A stretch of DNA of 64,000 nt from assembly GCA_029817715.1 (NCBI GenBank), contig JARUPY010000606.1:8556001-8620000 (forward strand), written 5' to 3'. The position numbers and the translations under genes are program-made. This DNA is from Melastoma dodecandrum (taxonomy: Eukaryota; Streptophyta; Magnoliopsida; Myrtales; Melastomataceae). This document shows positions 23,345-33,157 of this stretch, piece after piece; positions within the stretch are counted from its first letter, which is position 1, and each line of letters begins with the position of its first letter. Under the pieces are notes generated by a model, which was not told the DNA's origin, searched no databases, and was given only the letters and a program-made list of their open reading frames with translations.

Positions 23345-23860
23345 AATATACCGCAAGGGGTTTCTCATCATTTTATACCCCCAACCAACCATCTTTCACA
23401 TTTCATCGAAAATTTCACGGCGGGAGGGAGAAAGCTATGAAAATCGAAATCGAAAAATCGAACAAAATTCTATTCAGCTCCGGCGTGCATTGTATAACAA
23501 TTGCAGAAAGTTTCAGGGCGCTGCATTTTCCTCAACGATAGCGACTGACGGGGCAGGTGCCTCGCTCTTGACCAACCTAACGCCCCTCTCCGCAACGAGC
23601 TTCTTTTTCGTCAGGCACCGCGGTCCCTCTCCGCTACAAGCCCTTTCGTTGAAAGTCTCTAAAAGGTCTCTGACGTCTCTAAAAGGTCGCAATCACCATG
23701 AACCACCGACGGCCACTCAGGTATCATGTTCCTTGTTTCAATGTTTAGTTTTTCTTATATATTAGAAATAGTTTGCAATCACCCTCACCCACCAACAGCC
23801 GCTCTCATATCTTGTTTCTTATTTCAATGTTTAGTTTTACTTGCATGTGTTTCTTGTTTC
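23345..23860 (+). repeat. Left arm of a large inverted repeat
   Basis: About 500 bp that match the reverse complement of 25375-25880 with moderate divergence. The arm includes, on its minus strand, a short coding-like tail TKKKLVAERGVRLVK...VEENAAP followed by a stop codon, and an intron-like segment rich in TTTAGTTTTCCTTGCATG that also occurs in the tandem array at 27728-29746. Confidence 0.8.
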
Positions 23861-23898
23861 GGGGGGTTTAATCGATCTTTTTTTCGTTGAATGGTAGG

Positions 23899-24381
23899 TG
23901 TAATAGCCCAGACCACCGCCACAGGATATTGTCCGTTTTGGGCCTCGCCCGCACAGTTTCGTTCTTCACGACCGAACACATTGACCTGAAAACGCATCTA
24001 GTGAGGAGAGGTCTCATAGCCTATATAAGGCATGCTTCGTTCTCCTCTCCAATTGATATGGGACTTCACAATCCATCTCCCTTGGGAGCCCAGCGTCCTC
24101 TCTAACACACCGATCCGGTCCCTGGCTCTGATACCATCTGTAATAGCCGAGACCACCGCCACAGAATATTGTCCGCTTTGGGCCTCGCCCGTACGATTTT
24201 GCTTTATGCGACCCCACGACTGGTGCCTGAAAAAGGTGTCCTGTGAGGAGAGGTCTCCACAGCCTATATAAGGTCTGCTTCGTTCCCCTCTCCAACCGAT
24301 GTGAGACATCACAATCCACCCCCCTGGGAGTCCAGCGTCCTCGCTGGCATACCGATCTGGTCCCTGGCTCTGATACCATCT
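23899..24381 (-). mobile_element. TRIM-like element, locus A (two LTRs, minus orientation)
   Basis: A terminal-repeat retrotransposon in miniature. On the minus strand it reads internal (24381-24314), LTR (24313-24139, TG...CA), internal (24138-24071), LTR (24070-23899). Each internal piece is only about 68 bp. It begins with TGGTATCAGAGCC, complementary to the initiator-Met tRNA 3' end (primer binding site), and ends in a purine-rich CCAAGGGGG-type tract (polypurine tract). There is no coding capacity. The 5' LTR expected before 24381 is replaced by an inverted partial LTR (24387-24490). Confidence 0.82.
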
Positions 24382-24386
24382 CTAAC

Positions 24387-24490
24387 ATAGGACGCGTTTT
24401 CTGGCCGATATGTTCGGTCACGAAGAACAAAACCGTGCGGGCGAGGCACAAAGCGGACAGTATCCTATGGCGGTGGTCTGGGCTGTTAGA
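24387..24490 (+). mobile_element. Partial TRIM LTR, plus orientation
   Basis: Second half of the same LTR (from GGACGCGTTTTC to GGGCTGTTAGA), head-on against locus A. It directly precedes the gene fragment at 24495. Confidence 0.75.
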
Positions 24491-24494
24491 ATAG

Positions 24495-24850
24495 GCGAAT
24501 GGTGTTGAACGCTCTACGGAATTTCCACCTTGTAAGGGCTCGTTCTAATGTCGCCATGTATGGAGATGATTTGCCCGACGACAAATTGGAGGATCTCCTA
24601 GCTCCGTGGTACGCTGAAGGTGAACCAGGAGGGTAAGACATCTGGCTTTTCATTGCCAAGAGACTGGAAGTTATGGGATATCCAAGAACTGCCAAAAGAA
24701 TCCTCGGCGAAGTCCTAAACGTGTTTCAGAATGAAAACCTACGGTCATGGGTTGAAATGACTGGTAAATACCGACTGGACGGCTATCCCAGTACTGCCAC
24801 TGCCATTGAAGAGGTTATTCGTGAATACATCAGCCTGACGTTGAGGTGAT
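24495..24850 (+). pseudogene. Captured gene fragment copy 1 (family not recognised)
   Basis: Reads through as NALRNFHLVRARSNVAMYGD, then DDLPDDKLEDLLAPWYAEGE, a stop codon (TAA at about 24636), then WLFIAKRLEVMGYPRTAKRI and STATAIEEVIREYISLT. A likely splice acceptor (TTGCCAAG) precedes the second block. The second block is the same peptide found six times in the array at 27728-29746. It looks like part of a host gene (helical, acidic), but I do not recognise the protein. It is fused directly to a TRIM LTR upstream. Confidence 0.6.
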
Positions 24851-24968
24851 GACGGCGAAGCGTGCTTAGAAATAAAAAAATTTTGCGAAGATACATTCTA
24901 AAAATATTAAATGAGATCATGTGAGATGGGACGCGCGACCCATTTTAGGACGTAGCAAAAGAACAAAA

Positions 24969-25360
24969 GGACGTGTTTTCGGGCCGATGTGTTCGGTCAC
25001 GGAGAACAAAACCGTGCAGGCGAGGCCAGAAGTGGACAATATCTTGTGCCGGTGTTCTGGTCTGTTACAGATGGTATCAGAGCCAGGGACCGGATTGGTG
25101 TGCCAGCGAGAACGCTGGACTCCCAAGGGGGATGGATTGTGATGTCCCACATCGGTTGGAGAGAGAAACGAAGCAGGCCTTATATAGGTTGTGGAGACCT
25201 CTCCTCACAGGATGCCTTTTTCGGGCACCAGTTGTGGGGTCGCGTAAAGCAAAACCGTGCGGGCGAGGCCCAAAACGGACAATATCCTATAATGGTATCA
25301 GAGCTAGGGACCGGATCGGTGTGTCAGGGAGGACGCTGGGCTCCCAAGGGGGATGAATTG
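24969..25360 (+). mobile_element. TRIM-like element, locus B (plus orientation)
   Basis: Partial LTR (24969-25069), a tRNA-Met primer site TGGTATCAGAGCCAGGG at 25073, an internal piece to 25137, an LTR starting TGTGATGTCCCACATCGG at 25138 and truncated at about 25290, then another primer site at 25293 with a second internal piece. The LTR contains a TATATAGG box. Confidence 0.8.
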
Positions 25361-25374
25361 ATTAAACCCCCATG

Positions 25375-25880
25375 AAACAAGAAACACATGCAAGGAAAAC
25401 TAAATATTGAAACAAGAAACATGATATGAGAGCGGCCGTCGGTGGGTGAGGGTGATTGCGAACTATTTCTAATATACAAGGAAAACTAAACAATGAAAAA
25501 AGGAACAAGATACCTGAGCGGCCGTCAGTGGTTCATGGTGATTGCGACCTTTCAGAGACTTCAGAGACCTTTCAGAGACTTTCAACGAAAGGGCTTGTAG
25601 CGGAGAGGGACCGCGGTGCTGACGAAGAAGAAGCTCGTTGCTGAGAGGGGAGTTTGGTTGTTCAAGAGCGAGGCACCTGCCCCGTCAGTCGCTGTCGTTG
25701 AGGAAAATGCAGCGCCCTGAAACTTTGTGCAATCGTTACACAATGTACGCCGGAGCTGAATAGAATTTTGTTCGATTTTTCGATTTCGATTTTCGTAGCT
25801 TTCTCCCTCCCGCCGTGAGATTTTCAATGAAATGTGGAATATGGTTAGTTGGGGGTATAAAATGACGAGAAACACCTTGC
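25375..25880 (-). repeat. Right arm of the large inverted repeat
   Basis: Reverse-complement partner of 23345-23860. It keeps the coding-like tail (on the plus strand here: TKKKLVAERGV...VEENAAP, stop). Of six base differences in the shared 99-bp tail, three are synonymous. About 1.5 kb of TRIM and gene-fragment DNA lies between the arms. Confidence 0.8.
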
Positions 25881-26180
25881 GAAGATCTCCTTCGGGGCAG
25901 AAGAAAATAGCCCATGGGCCGGACTATATACTTGGGCTTTTCGGTCATTTTTTCTCACCTTCCTTTTCCTTCCTTCATAATTCCGTGGGAAATTCTCGTG
26001 TCGATTCGTTTAGGAGATTGAAGCGATGACGGCGAAGCGTGCCTGACATTGAGGAGATGACGACGAAGCGTGCTTAGAAATAAAAAAATTATGTGAGGAT
26101 ACATTCTAAAAATATTAAATGAGTTCATGTCAGAAGGGACGCGCAACCCATTTTAGAATGTAGCAAAAGATACACGTAGC

Positions 26181-26538
26181 AGGCCTTATATAGGCTGTGG
26201 AGACCTCTCCACACAGGACGCGTTTTCGGACCGATGTGTTCGGTCGCGAAGAACAAAACCGTGCGGGCGAGTCCCAAAGCGGACAACATCCTGTGGCGGT
26301 GGTCTGGGCTGTTACCGATGGTATCAGAGCCAGGGGTCGGATCGGTATGCTAGCGAGGACGCTGGGCTCCCAAGGGGGGTGGATTGTGAAGACCCGCATC
26401 GGTTGGAGAGGGGAACGAAGCAGGCCTTATATAGGCTGCGGAGATCTCTCCTCATAGGACGCGTTTTCGGGCCGATGTGTTCGACCGCGAAGACCAAAAC
26501 CGTGCAGACGAAGCCCAAAAGGGACAATGGTTGTTAGA
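26181..26538 (+). mobile_element. TRIM-like element, locus C (plus orientation)
   Basis: 5'-truncated LTR (26181-26315), primer binding site at 26319, an internal piece of about 65 bp ending in a CCAAGGGGGG purine tract, then an LTR from 26385 (TGTGAAGACCC...) to about 26538. The LTR is followed directly by the gene fragment, as at 24490. Confidence 0.8.
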
Positions 26539-26541
26539 GTA

Positions 26542-26900
26542 GGCGAATGGTGTTCAACGCTCTACGAAATTTCCACCCTGTAAGGGCTCGTTCTAATGCC
26601 GCCATGTATGGAGATGACTTGCCCGACGACAAATTGGAGGATCTCCTAGCTCCGTGGTACGCTGAAGGTGAACCAGGAGGGTAAGACATCTGGCTTTTCG
26701 TTGCGAAGAGACTGGAAGCTATGGGATGTCCAAGAACTGCCAAAAGAATCCTCGACGAAGTCCTAAATGTGTTTCAGAACGAAAACCTACGGTCATGGGT
26801 TGAAATGGCTGGTCAATACCGACTTGACGGCTATTCCAGTACTGCCACTGCCATTGAAGAGGCCATTCGTGAACACATCAACCTGACGCTGAGGAGATGA
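26542..26900 (+). pseudogene. Captured gene fragment copy 2 (family not recognised)
   Basis: Second copy of the fragment at 24495, reading NALRNFHPVRARSNAAMYGD, DDLPDDKLEDLLAPWYAEGE, a stop, then RLEAMGCPRTAKRILDEVLN and EEAIREHINLTLRR, stop. The same in-frame stop sits between the two blocks as in copy 1, consistent with an unspliced intron in both. A shared tail (AGATGACGGCGAAGCGTGCT..., 26895-27010) follows. Confidence 0.6.
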
Positions 26901-27020
26901 CGGCGAAGCGTGCTTAGAAATAAAAAAATTTTGGGAAGATACATTCTAAAAATATTAGATGAGATCATGTCAGATGGGACGCGCAACCCATTCTAGAGCG
27001 TAGCAAAAGATACACGTAGC

Positions 27021-27395
27021 AACCGATGACAAAATAATTATAACGTAGCAAAATATACACGTAGCAACCGATGACAAAATAATTATACTTGTGGGAATGG
27101 GGTATTAAAAAAATAAATAGATGAATTAGTTATAGAAAAAAAGGGTTAATACGGTTAAGGAGTTCAGGAAGATTTACGGGCTGTTCAAGCTCGAGAGCAG
27201 GCGGAGGGACGACTCCATGGACTTGGGCTCCGTCGACCTCACGGAGGCCCACACCGACAAGAATGACGGCCCAAAGTAGGCCCATTTAATATTTTCGGTC
27301 CAATAACAGGGAAACGAATGTCCTCGTTGTAGTTAATATTCTTTCATCATGGTCATAAATATTGAAATGTTTTTGTATAATTAATTCATATAATT
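27021..27395 (+). pseudogene. Duplicated 3' end of the AAA-ATPase gene, copy 1
   Basis: 27150-27390 matches the last 130 bp of the AAA-ATPase coding region plus about 100 bp of its 3' flank (20668-20910). It encodes GLFKLESRRRDDSMDLGSVD and ends at the same stop codon. Two AACCGATGAC... motifs (27021 and 27066) and an inverted copy of the gene's AT-rich flank precede it. The right end is cut by the next TRIM-like element. Confidence 0.85.
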
Positions 27396-27398
27396 AAA

Positions 27399-27727
27399 CA
27401 AGTCTGAGCCAATGCATATAATGGGTTGGAACACTTCACCTATTTGCTAACTTTTAGGTGAAGAGATAACCCGACCACAATTTCTAATATGGTATCAGAG
27501 CCAAGTTAGTTTAGTCGGACAAAGATTTCGAACGAGAATACCCCACCCCCGGACAAAAGATTCGATGTGAGACTAAAGGGAGGTGTTGGGAATAGTCCCA
27601 CACCAAATAGAAACAAGCCTAGGCCATTGCATATAATGGGTTGAGACCATTCATCTAATTGATAGCTTTCAGGTGAATGGGTAACCCCAATGCATATATA
27701 GGGTTAACACGACCACGATTTCTAACG
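27399..27727 (+). mobile_element. Second TRIM-like family
   Basis: A truncated LTR (about 27399-27486) is followed by a primer binding site TGGTATCAGAGCC at 27489, an internal stretch of about 95 bp, a purine tract (ACTAAAGGGAGG) and a full LTR (27584-27726) starting TGTTGGGAATAGTCCCACA and ending TTTCTAAC. The LTR is different from that of loci A-C. There is no coding capacity. Confidence 0.72.
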
Positions 27728-29746
27728 TGGTATCAGAGCCAAGTATTTTGTTCATGTTTAGTTTTCCTTGCATATTAGAAATAGTTCGCAATCACCCTCA
27801 CCCACCGACGGCCGCTCTAGTATCTTGTTTCAATGTTTAGTTTTCCTTGCATGTGATTCCTGGCTTTTCGTTGCCCAGAGACTGGAAGCTATGGGATATC
27901 CAAGAACTGGCAAAAGAATCCTCGAGGAAGTCCTAAACGTGTTTCAGAACGAGAATCTACGGTCATGGGTTGAAGTGGCCGGTCAATACCTACTGGACGG
28001 CTATCTCAGTACCGCCACTGCCATTGAAGAGGCTATTCGTGAATACATCAGCCTGACATGGCATCAGAGCCAAGTATCTTGTTCATGTTTAGTTTTCCTT
28101 GCATATTAGAAATAGTTCGCAATCACCCTCACCCACCGACAGCCGCTCTCGTGTCTTGTTTCTTGTTTCAATGTGTAGTTTTCCTTGCATGTGATTCCTG
28201 GCTTTTTGTTGCCCAGAGACTGGAAGCTATGGGATATCCAAGAACTGCCAAATGAATCCTCGACGAAGTCCTAAACGTGTTTCAGAACGAAAATCTACGG
28301 TCATGGGTTGAAGTGGCCAATCAATACCTACTGGACGACTATCCCAGTACCGCCACTGCCATTGAAGAGGCTATTCGTGAATACATCAGCCTGACATGGT
28401 ATCAGATCCAAGTATTTTGTTCATGTTTAGTTTTCCTTGCATATTAGAAATAGTTCGCAATCACCCTTACCCACCGACGGCCGCTCTCATATCTTGTTTC
28501 TTGTTTCAATGTTTAGTTTTCCTTGCATGTCTCCTTGCTTTTCGTTGCCCAGAGACTTAAAGCTATGGGATACCCAAGAACTGCCAAAAAAATCCTCGAC
28601 GAAGTCCTAAACGTGTTTCAGAACGAAAATCTACGGTCATGGGTTGAAGTGGCCGGTCAATACCTACTGGACAGCTATCCCAGTACCGCCACTGCCATTG
28701 AAGAGTCTATTCGTGAATACATCAGCTTGACATGGTATCAGAGCCAAGTATCTTGTTCATGTTTAGTTTTTCTTGCATATTAGAAATAGTTCGCAATCAC
28801 CCTCACCCACCGACGGCCGCTCTAGTATCTTGTTTCTTGTTTCAATGTTTAGTTTTCCTTGCATGTGATTCCTGGCTTTTTGTTGCCCAGAGACTGGAAG
28901 CTATGGGATATCCAAGAACTGCCAAAAGAATCCTCGACGAAGTCCTAAATGTGTTTCAGAACGAAAATCTACGATAATGAGTTGAAGTGGCCAATCAATA
29001 CCTACTGGACGGCTATCCCAGTACCGCCACTGCCATTGAAGAGGCTATTCTTGAATACATCAGCCTGACGTGGTATCAGAGCCAAGTATTTTGTTCATGT
29101 TTAGTTTTCCTTACATATTAGAAATAGTTCGCAATCACCCTTACCCACCGACGGCCGCTCTCGTATCTTGTTTCTTGTTTCAATGGTTAGTTTTCCTTGC
29201 ATGTCTTTCCTTGCTTTTCGTTGCCCAGAGACTTAAAGCTATGGGATATCCAAGAACTGCCAAAAGAATCCTCGACGAAGTCCTAAACGTGTTTCAGAAC
29301 GAAAATCTACGGTCATGGGTTGAAGTGGCCGATCAATACCTACTGGACGGCTATCCCAGTACCGCCACTGCCGTTGAAGAGGCTATTCGTGAATACATCA
29401 GCCTGACATGGTATCAGAGCCAAGTATCTTGTTCATATTTAGTTTTCCTTGCATATTAGAAATAGTTCGCAATCACCCTCACCCACCGACGGCCGCTCTC
29501 GTATCTTGTTTCTTGTTTCAATGTTTAGTTCTCCTTGCATGTGTTTCCTGGCTTTTCGTTGGCCAGAGTCTGGAAGTTATGGGATATCCAAGAACTGCCA
29601 AAAGAATCCTCGACGAAGTCCTAAACGTGTTTCAGAACGAAAATCTACGGTCATGGGTTGAAGTGGCCAATAAATACCTACTGGACGGCTATCCCAGTAC
29701 CGCCACTGCCATTGAAGAGGCTATTCGTGAATACATCAGCCTGACG
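27728..29746 (+). repeat. Six-unit tandem array, about 337 bp per unit
   Basis: Units start at 27728, 28059, 28397, 28733, 29071 and 29409 (lengths 331, 338, 336, 338, 338 and about 338). Each starts with the primer-site motif TGGTATCAGAGCCAAG (varied in units 2 and 3). It continues with an intron-like segment ending in TTTTCGTTGCCCAG, then a coding-like block that translates as RLEAMGYPRTAKRI, DEVLNVFQNENLRSW and TAIEEAIREYISLT. Units 2 and 4 have stop codons in the block (28252; 28975-28980), the others are open. Units are not all multiples of three, so there is no array-long reading frame. The coding-like block is the second exon of the fragments at 24495 and 26542. Confidence 0.88.
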
Positions 29747-29872
29747 TTCAGGAGATGACGGCGAAGCGAGCTTAGAAATAAAAAAATTTTGTGAAGATAC
29801 ATTCTAAAAATATTAAAGGAGATCATGTTAGATGGGACGCGCAACCCTTTCTAAAACGTAGCAACCGATGAC

Positions 29873-30202
29873 AAAATAATTATACTTGTGGGGATAGGGT
29901 AAAAAAATAAATAGATGAATTAGTTATACAAAAATAGGGTTAATACGATTAGGGAGTTCATGAAGCTTTACGGGCTGTTCAAGATCGGGAGCAGGCGGAG
30001 GAACGACTCCATGGACTTGGGCTCCGTCGACCTCAAGGAGGCCTGCATCAACAAGAAGACGGCCCAAAGTAGGCCCATTTAATATTTTCGGCCCAGAATG
30101 GCCTCGTCGTAGTTAATCTTCTTTCATCGTGGTCATAATTATTGAATTTTTTTTTATAATTAATTCATCTATTTATTTTGTATAATTATTTTGTCATCGG
30201 TT
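29873..30202 (+). mobile_element. Foldback element carrying the AAA-ATPase 3' end, copy 2
   Basis: The ends are 23-bp perfect inverted repeats starting AACCGATGACAAAATAATTA (29873-29895 and 30180-30202, reverse). Inside them the pairing continues over an AT-rich block (AAATAAATAGATGAATTA). Between the repeats lies 29943-30175, a copy of the AAA-ATPase gene's C-terminal coding end and 3' flank (GLFKIGSRRRNDSMDLGSVD), with a 3-nt-plus indel near the stop. No clear target-site duplication is seen. It resembles a Pack-type or foldback element. Confidence 0.75.
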
Positions 30203-30760
30203 TTAATTAATTAAATAGCAATAAATAAAGTACGGGTGGGACCAGGAGTATAAGGTCACGTGACAAGCTCGTGCAGGCCGGCATTTTCGTAATATTTATT
30301 TCGTTGGTTTTTGCCGTCTTCATCTGAAAGCCAAAAACAAGAAGGAAAGAAGGGCAGAGAGAGGAGGAAATAGACAGCTGGGGATCAAGAAACGATCTTT
30401 GGAATTTCTCTCGGTTTTTCCCGTCAGCTTCAACCAGGGAGAGGAGGGCTTCGATTTCTAGGGTTCTTCCTCCGATCGATCCGCTACGGCGGCCCCCGAT
30501 CCTTCTCCCTCGGAATAGTTTTGGGTCAGTCGTTTCATGTGATCGGATTGCCGTCGTTTGATTTTGGATTCGATTTTTCCGGGGCATGATCTCGTCGAAG
30601 GGGGAAGGTTTTTAGCTTCGTTTTCCTTCGGGTATTGCTCGTTCTTTGTTACTGGAATTGCAATGATTCTTCTTGCTGATTATTGGAAATTGGTTTAGGG
30701 GTTCGCCTCACCCGCATGCCCTTTGGTTTTTAGGTCGAGGAGAGATTCAGGGTGGTCATC
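30203..30760 (+). promoter_or_regulatory. VPS26 promoter and 5' leader
   Basis: Region between the repeat island and the VPS26 start codon. The GC-rich part from about 30340 is a probable 5' UTR. A CACGTGAC G-box-like motif lies near 30257. Confidence 0.4.
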
Positions 30761-33157
30761 ATGGTAAGACATGATTCTCGTTCCGATGCTACCCGATCTT
30801 ACTTCAGTCTGCTTCTTAGAATTTTTAGTGGGGGAATGATTTTTGACTTCTTCCTGCTTGATTTCAGAATTATCTTCTTGGAGCATTCAAGCCGGCCTGC
30901 AATATTTTCATTACCTTTAATGACGGGAAAAGCCGTAAGCAGGTAATCGCACATTGTGATTAAAAATCTTCTTGTATTACGCTTACTTGGGTGGTGGTTC
31001 CACTTACGATGGCTTCGTATGGAACGGATGCAGAGTGTTCTATTCGTTTGTGGCCACTTTCTATTTTAGGGTCCTAGAATTTTTCAGTTATTTGTAGGAG
31101 AGCATGCTTTTATGTGCACAACACCGATCTTTTTTGTTTTGACCTCATGTAGTTGTCTGTGCCATGCCTCTTTTAAATGATAGGTACCGTTAAAGAAGGA
31201 AAATGGCCAAACTGCGATAGTACCCTTATTTCAAAGCCACGAAACTATCGCCGGAAAGGTAATTCGGACTAGTTCTTCTTGACATCTAGTGTCCTAGGTG
31301 TGTTTATTCATCGAGTTAGCTTGCGTCGTAATTCATTGTCATTATTTTGTTTTATTCAAGATCTCTGTGGAGCCAATTCAAGGGAAAAAGGTTGAGCACA
31401 ACGGTGTTAAAGTTGAGCTCCTTGGACAGATCGGTTAGTACTTCAGCTAGCATGACGAGAACTTTTTCTTTGAGATGACTGCCTAGCTATTTTTGTTCCC
31501 ATAACTTTGATGTTATTTTAATGGAAGGAATATATTAATCTGAGATGGCATTCTCACTTTGCAGAGATGTACTTTGACAAAGGAAACTTCTATGATTTTA
31601 CTTCACTTGGTGAGTTGAAGTTTTAGCTTTTCATTCTTACCATTCTCTGATCTTTTGTTTGTTAATTTCTGCTTGATAATCCTTTTTTGTAGTTCGTGAG
31701 TTGGATATTCCTGGTGAAATATATGAGAGGAAGACTTATGATTTTGAATTTTCCACTGTTGAAATGCCGTATGAGACATACAATGGGGTGAATGTTAGAC
31801 TTAGGTAAGTGTTGCATGAAATTTCCACACTCGATTTTCTTTGTTGTAACTTGATATCTTATCTTTTGATGTGCAAAAAACAACATTTTTTATTATTTTA
31901 AAAAGTTGATCTTGGTTTATCTGTTGTAGGTACGTTCTTAAAGTGACAATCAACCGAGGTTATGCTGGAAGCATTATGGAATACCAGGATTTTGTGGTAA
32001 TCTTTTGCAACCTGATATTATTGTGGACAGATCTTAGCTTATTTCAGACAAAATGATTTCAGCGTTTCCAGTCGTGTAAAATCATATCTCGCTGCTTGTT
32101 GCCTCCCTTGTTAGGTCCGCAACTATACACCTCAGCCATCAATTAATAACAGCATAAAGGTGTGTATTGACTTATGAATTTTTGTGTTGTGATACTTGAG
32201 ATGTAAAGCGGGAAACAAGTTTTTACGTTATTTCTGCTGAACCACTAAAAGAAATTTTAATTTTTTGGATATCCTCGTTATGCAGATGGAAGTGGGTATA
32301 GAAGATTGTCTCCATATAGAGTTTGAATATAATAAGAGCAAGTGAGTATTTCCTTCTTCAGCTCTTCTTTCCTATTTTTTATGGATGAACTCCGACCCTA
32401 CCATCATGTCTTGATACAAATTTTTCCTGTATGTGCTATGAGCAGACAAAATGGGGGTAGCAATTTATTACTCTAAAACAGATTGATAATGTATTAGGGC
32501 TGGATAAATAATTCCTTCATCTGTTTGTGAATGCTGCAGGTACCACCTGAAAGACGTTATTATTGGCAAGATATACTTCCTCTTGGTGAGGATCAAAATA
32601 AAGAATATGGATCTCGAGATAAGACGAAGAGAATCAACTGGGTCAGGAGCCAACACTCATGTCGAGACGGAAACATTAGCTAAGTTTGAATTGATGGATG
32701 GAGCTCCTGTCAGAGGTATGCTTCTTGAATTTCGTTTGTTCGTAGAACAGGTTCGGGTGTTGAAATAGACTTTACAAATATGCATCCGGTGGGCACAATA
32801 TGCATGACCTGCTAGAGTAACCTAGCAAAATTTCCTGTTAATGTGTAGTTTTGGACTGCGGAACCATTCAATATGAGAATAGGACAGGGCAGACCACCGC
32901 TGAACCGGGTGATGGCGGTTTTGTAGTTGGCTCGTAATCCATTATAATGGGTCCAAGGCTTATACTTTTTTGCAGGTGAATCAATACCAATCAGATTATT
33001 TCTCAGTCCTTACGAGTTGACACCAACTCATCGTAATGTGAACAACAAATTCAGTGTGAAGTACTACTTAAACCTCGTTCTTGTGGATGAAGAGGACCGC
33101 CGATACTTTAAGCAGCAGGAAATCATGATTTACAGGCTGCAGGAAACTTCATCGTAA
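30761..33157 (+). CDS. VPS26: VPS26, retromer complex subunit, 11 coding exons
   Basis: Arrestin-fold subunit of the retromer core (VPS26-VPS29-VPS35), which recycles vacuolar sorting receptors and other cargo from endosomes. Coding exons are 30761-30763, 30868-30942, 31184-31258, 31361-31433, 31565-31609, 31693-31804, 31930-31996, 32115-32159, 32286-32341, 32540-32715 and 32976-33157, giving 302 aa. Family signatures include [90 protein letters not shown], and YYLNLVLVDEEDRRYFKQQE. The first coding exon is only the ATG, with the donor GTAAGA directly after it. All introns are GT-AG. Confidence 0.96.
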
